Assembly (NCBI GenBank): GCA_024277485.1
Contig: JAJRVA010000029.1
Coordinates: forward strand, 1-8,578
Length of the DNA: 8,578 bases
Reading direction: 5' to 3'
From: Deltaproteobacteria bacterium
GTDB taxonomy: Bacteria; Desulfobacterota; Desulfobulbia; Desulfobulbales; Desulfobulbaceae
The notes under the pieces were generated by a model. The model saw only the letters and a list, made by a program, of their open reading frames with translations. It searched no databases and was not told the DNA's origin. A program made the position numbers and the translations under genes. Below, one piece after another: positions 6,546 to 8,578 of the stretch. Every line of letters begins with the position of its first letter. Within the stretch, counting starts at the first letter, position 1.

Positions 6546-7286
6546 ATGACCCCGCATCTGCCCGAACATTTTCACCGCCTGGACAGGGAAGAGCGATTCT
6601 CTTTCCGTTGTCATCCTGATGTGCCGTGTTTTACCGAGTGCTGCCGGCAGCTTGACCTGGCCCTTACGCCATACGATGTCCTGCGGCTGAAAAACAGGCT
6701 GAAGATACACTCCGGCCGATTCCTGGAACAGTACATTATTGTTGAATGGGATGCGCGCGTTGTCTTCCCGCAATGCTACCTGACCATGATCGATGACGGC
6801 CGGGCCAGCTGCGTCTTTGTTTCCCCCGGGGGATGCACAGTGTATGAAGACAGGCCGGGCGCCTGCCGGGCATACCCTGTCGGACGCGGAGCAGCCCGGA
6901 ACACCCGCGGCACGCTGGAAGAACAGTACGTGCTGATTACCGAGCCCCACTGTCGCGGTCATGCGGAAAAAACATCCCGGACAGCGGGCCAATACAGTAT
7001 TGACCAGGGGCTGGAGGAGTACAACCGTTTCAACGACGCGCTCATGGCCGTTCTCCATCATGAAAAAATACAAAAAGGCTTCCGGCCAGCCCGGGCCCAG
7101 CTTGACCAATTTATCCTGGCCCTGTACAATCTGGACATGTTCCGGCAGGAGATGGGGGATGGCAGAATAACAATGCGCCGCCCCCTTTCCAGCGCGGAAC
7201 TCCAGGGACTTGCAGATGACGACAACAAGCTCCTGCTCCTGGGCATTGCCTGGCTGCGGCAGGAGCTGTTTGGCGACGCTGCCTGA
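6546..7286 (+). CDS. YkgJ-family cysteine-cluster protein (putative Zn/Fe chelating)
   Basis: The product is 246 aa, starting at the ATG 7 bp after the secDF stop; a longer form would run into the secDF end and adds a basic, unfamily-like stretch. The first cluster is CHPDVPCFTECC (Cys22, 28, 32, 33), followed by LTPYDVLRLKNRL (40-52). The second is SCVFVSPGGCTVYEDRPGACRAYP (88-111; Cys89, 97, 107), the YkgJ (PF03692) hallmark. Cys77 and Cys136 may add ligands. The family binds zinc or an iron-sulfur cluster; the molecular role is unknown. The C-terminal third is charged and helical. No signal peptide or membrane segment is visible, so it is cytosolic. It lacks a strong ribosome-binding site and is probably translated by coupling to secDF, ending at an intrinsic terminator. 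Confidence 0.88.
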   Translation: MTPHLPEHFHRLDREERFSFRCHPDVPCFTECCRQLDLALTPYDVLRLKNRLKIHSGRFLEQYIIVEWDARVVFPQCYLTMIDDGRASCVFVSPGGCTVYEDRPGACRAYPVGRGAARNTRGTLEEQYVLITEPHCRGHAEKTSRTAGQYSIDQGLEEYNRFNDALMAVLHHEKIQKGFRPARAQLDQFILALYNLDMFRQEMGDGRITMRRPLSSAELQGLADDDNKLLLLGIAWLRQELFGDAA

Positions 7287-7310
7287 CCAGGCGGCTTTTT
7301 CGTTGTTTTT
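7278..7310 (+). terminator. Rho-independent terminator ending the secDF-YkgJ unit
   Basis: GCTGCCT (7278-7284) pairs with AGGCGGC (7289-7295) through a 7-bp GC-rich stem (one G-T pair) and a 4-nt loop, GACC. TTTTT follows directly, then CG, TTG and a further T5. The stem begins in the last codons of the YkgJ-like gene and contains the first base of its TGA (7284-7286). The form is textbook, so transcription should stop here and the HAD gene needs its own start. Confidence 0.85.
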
Positions 7311-7373
7311 GGGACACTGAACGCATAGGTCCGGACCCAAAGAGCCTGATTTTAACAACTGAAGAAATACCCG

Positions 7374-8024
7374 ATGCTGAAACTTGTCATCTTTGACTGC
7401 GATGGTGTTCTGTTTGATTCCCGGGAAGCAAACCGGGCCTACTACGACCATCTTCTGAACACATTCGGCTGTCCGCCCATGCAGGAAGATGAGGTCGACT
7501 TTGTTCATATCCACAATGTTATGGACTCGGTAGCCCATATTTTTCGGCACTACCCGGAAATCGCCCGGGACGCCGTGGACCGCTACCGTACCGAACTGGA
7601 CTATACGCCATTCCTGCAGCACATGATCATGGAACCCGACCTGATGGAGTTCCTCCGGATCGTCAAACCCCGCTATCACACCGCCATCAGCACCAACCGG
7701 ACAACCACCATGCCCATGATTCTTGATATCTTTCAGCTCCGGCCCTGGTTCGAGCAGGTGGTAACCGCCCTTGACGCGCCCCGGCCCAAGCCCGCCCCTG
7801 ACGGACTGCGGATGATTCTGGACAATTTTAAACTCCATGCCGGCGAGGCCGTTTATATCGGCGACAGCGAGGTCGACCGTGAACATACCGCCTGTCTTGA
7901 CATGGAGCTGATCGCCTTTAAGAACCCGGCCCTCAAGGCAGAGTATCACGTGGACAGTTTTATGGATATTCTGCAGATTGCCCCTTTTCTTTCCACGGAG
8001 CGATGCAATGATCCTGCATATTGA
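7374..8024 (+). CDS. HAD-family hydrolase, phosphoglycolate-phosphatase-like
   Basis: The product is 216 aa with the full HAD set: FDCDGVLFDS (7-16; nucleophile Asp8, acid/base Asp10), the motif II STN (106-108), the motif III lysine in RPKPAPDGL (137-145; Lys139) and VYIGDSEVDRE (160-170; Asp164, Asp168) binding Mg2+. A helical cap lies at about 18-85, as in Gph/beta-phosphoglucomutase-type enzymes. The reaction is probably removal of phosphate from a small metabolite in the cytosol; the substrate cannot be read off. The start at 7374 has only a weak GAAG about 9 nt upstream. It lies after the terminator at 7278-7310, and I see no clear promoter in 7311-7373, only a 10-bp palindrome GGTCCGGACC (7328-7337). 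Its last 17 nt overlap the next gene. Confidence 0.9.
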   Translation: MLKLVIFDCDGVLFDSREANRAYYDHLLNTFGCPPMQEDEVDFVHIHNVMDSVAHIFRHYPEIARDAVDRYRTELDYTPFLQHMIMEPDLMEFLRIVKPRYHTAISTNRTTTMPMILDIFQLRPWFEQVVTALDAPRPKPAPDGLRMILDNFKLHAGEAVYIGDSEVDREHTACLDMELIAFKNPALKAEYHVDSFMDILQIAPFLSTERCNDPAY

Positions 8025-8490
8025 ACATGACCTGATGGTCAGCGGGCCGGACCTGCAGGCATGCAGCCAGCACGTCCAGAGATTTTTTGAAAAATCCCAG
8101 CTTGTGCACTATGACTTCATCAGCGTTGACCTGCCCCATTCGGTCAACGGGTCCGACCCGCGCTTCGAAGAACTGCTGAACAGGGCAGTTTCCCGGAACC
8201 ACGAAGTTCTGGCCGACCTGCTCGCCAAGATACAAAATGAGGACTGCAACACACTGGAAGACCTGCTTCATCTTCCGCAGGGATTTCAAAGCAAAGTGCT
8301 CCATATCATGAGCCATCTGCTTGATGGATTTTTCGGCGTTGATTCACATTTTTTCGATATTGATGAAGTATCGAACTGGGTAACGGAAAACCGAAGGAAA
8401 AAGATCAGGGAAACCCCCGAAGAATGCTGGCTGATCCATGTCAAAGCGGAATCTGTTTACGGGGGAGGATTTGAAAAGAAAAACAGGTAA
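8008..8490 (+). CDS. Conserved-looking soluble protein of unknown function
   Basis: The product is 160 aa, and I do not recognise the family. I chose ATG 8008 because GGAG (7997-8000) sits 7 nt upstream; an in-frame TTG at 7978 has no such site. The start lies 17 nt inside the HAD gene, so the two are probably translated together. There is no signal peptide or membrane segment. The N-terminal strand-helix opening (MILHIEHDLMV), a long amphipathic middle with many Asp, Glu and His residues (about 52-128) and a C-terminal strand, CWLIHVKAESVYGGG (140-154), suggest a small alpha/beta protein. Cys19, Cys80 and Cys140 form no recognised motif. Codon use matches its neighbours, so it is likely real. 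A partner role beside the HAD phosphatase is an inference from position only. Confidence 0.75.
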   Translation: MILHIEHDLMVSGPDLQACSQHVQRFFEKSQLVHYDFISVDLPHSVNGSDPRFEELLNRAVSRNHEVLADLLAKIQNEDCNTLEDLLHLPQGFQSKVLHIMSHLLDGFFGVDSHFFDIDEVSNWVTENRRKKIRETPEECWLIHVKAESVYGGGFEKKNR

Positions 8491-8502
8491 CCGGAAAAAA
8501 TT

Positions 8503-8578
8503 CTACGCCTTCACCTCACCCGCTTCATCAAGCCGTTTCAGGCCATCCATGAGCACCATCATGAAATCACCGATATCA
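8503..8578 (-). CDS. 3' end of an unidentified minus-strand gene (partial)
   Basis: Reading the minus strand from the window edge gives an open frame for 24 residues (ending LKRLDEAGEVKA) and a TAG stop at 8505-8503. The frame stays open, has a natural codon pattern and begins 12 bp past the stop of the 160-aa gene, so the two genes converge. The family cannot be named from this fragment. No terminator stem is visible in the 12-bp gap. Confidence 0.5.
   Translation of the reverse strand, partial: DIGDFMMVLMDGLKRLDEAGEVKA

Noticed and set aside
6513..7949. A 478-codon minus-strand ORF antisense to the YkgJ-like and HAD genes
   Set aside because: It is the complement of two well-supported genes that happen to share a frame, runs through an intrinsic terminator, and its translation shows no recognisable domain.

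Overview
The window looks like ordinary chromosome from a mid-GC (mid-50s % by eye) Gram-negative anaerobe, most plausibly a Desulfobacterota (former deltaproteobacterial) lineage. This placement is an inference. It rests on a one-piece SecD-SecF fusion, an LarB for the nickel-pincer cofactor, a DUF3943-type envelope protein and a COG2187-type kinase beside its P-loop partner. I see no transposase, phage gene, CRISPR array, tRNA or rRNA.

Layout, left to right. Bases 1-126 are the 3' end of an unidentified plus-strand gene. A minus-strand block runs from 2954 down to 171: a COG2187 phosphotransferase-like kinase (2954-1941), an AAA/zeta-toxin-like P-loop kinase (1934-1365) lying in the same reading frame just past a UGA stop, a 282-bp gap (1083-1364), and a secreted or membrane DUF3943 protein (1082-171). 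From about 3034 everything is on the plus strand. A 21-codon upstream ORF with a near-ideal Shine-Dalgarno overlaps the start of larB (3092-3850). A good sigma70-type promoter at 3880-3908 then precedes secDF (3974-6538). A YkgJ-family cysteine-cluster gene (6546-7286) follows secDF by 7 bp and ends in a textbook intrinsic terminator that overlaps its stop codon. After that come a HAD-family phosphatase (7374-8024) and an overlapping gene of unknown function (8008-8490). The window closes on the 3' end of a convergent minus-strand gene (8503-8578).

How the genes may work together. secDF with the YkgJ-like gene forms one transcription unit for late steps of protein export plus a metal- or cluster-binding protein. 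The HAD phosphatase and the 160-aa unknown form a second, translationally coupled pair. The COG2187 and P-loop kinases are often a single fused protein elsewhere, so the two proteins here probably act together. LarB is alone: no larC or larE is visible.

No clearly new defence or metabolic system is present. The signals most worth a second look are the larB upstream ORF, the in-frame UGA between two domains that are fused in other bacteria, and a perfect 16-bp inverted repeat inside the signal-peptide-proximal coding region of the DUF3943 gene.
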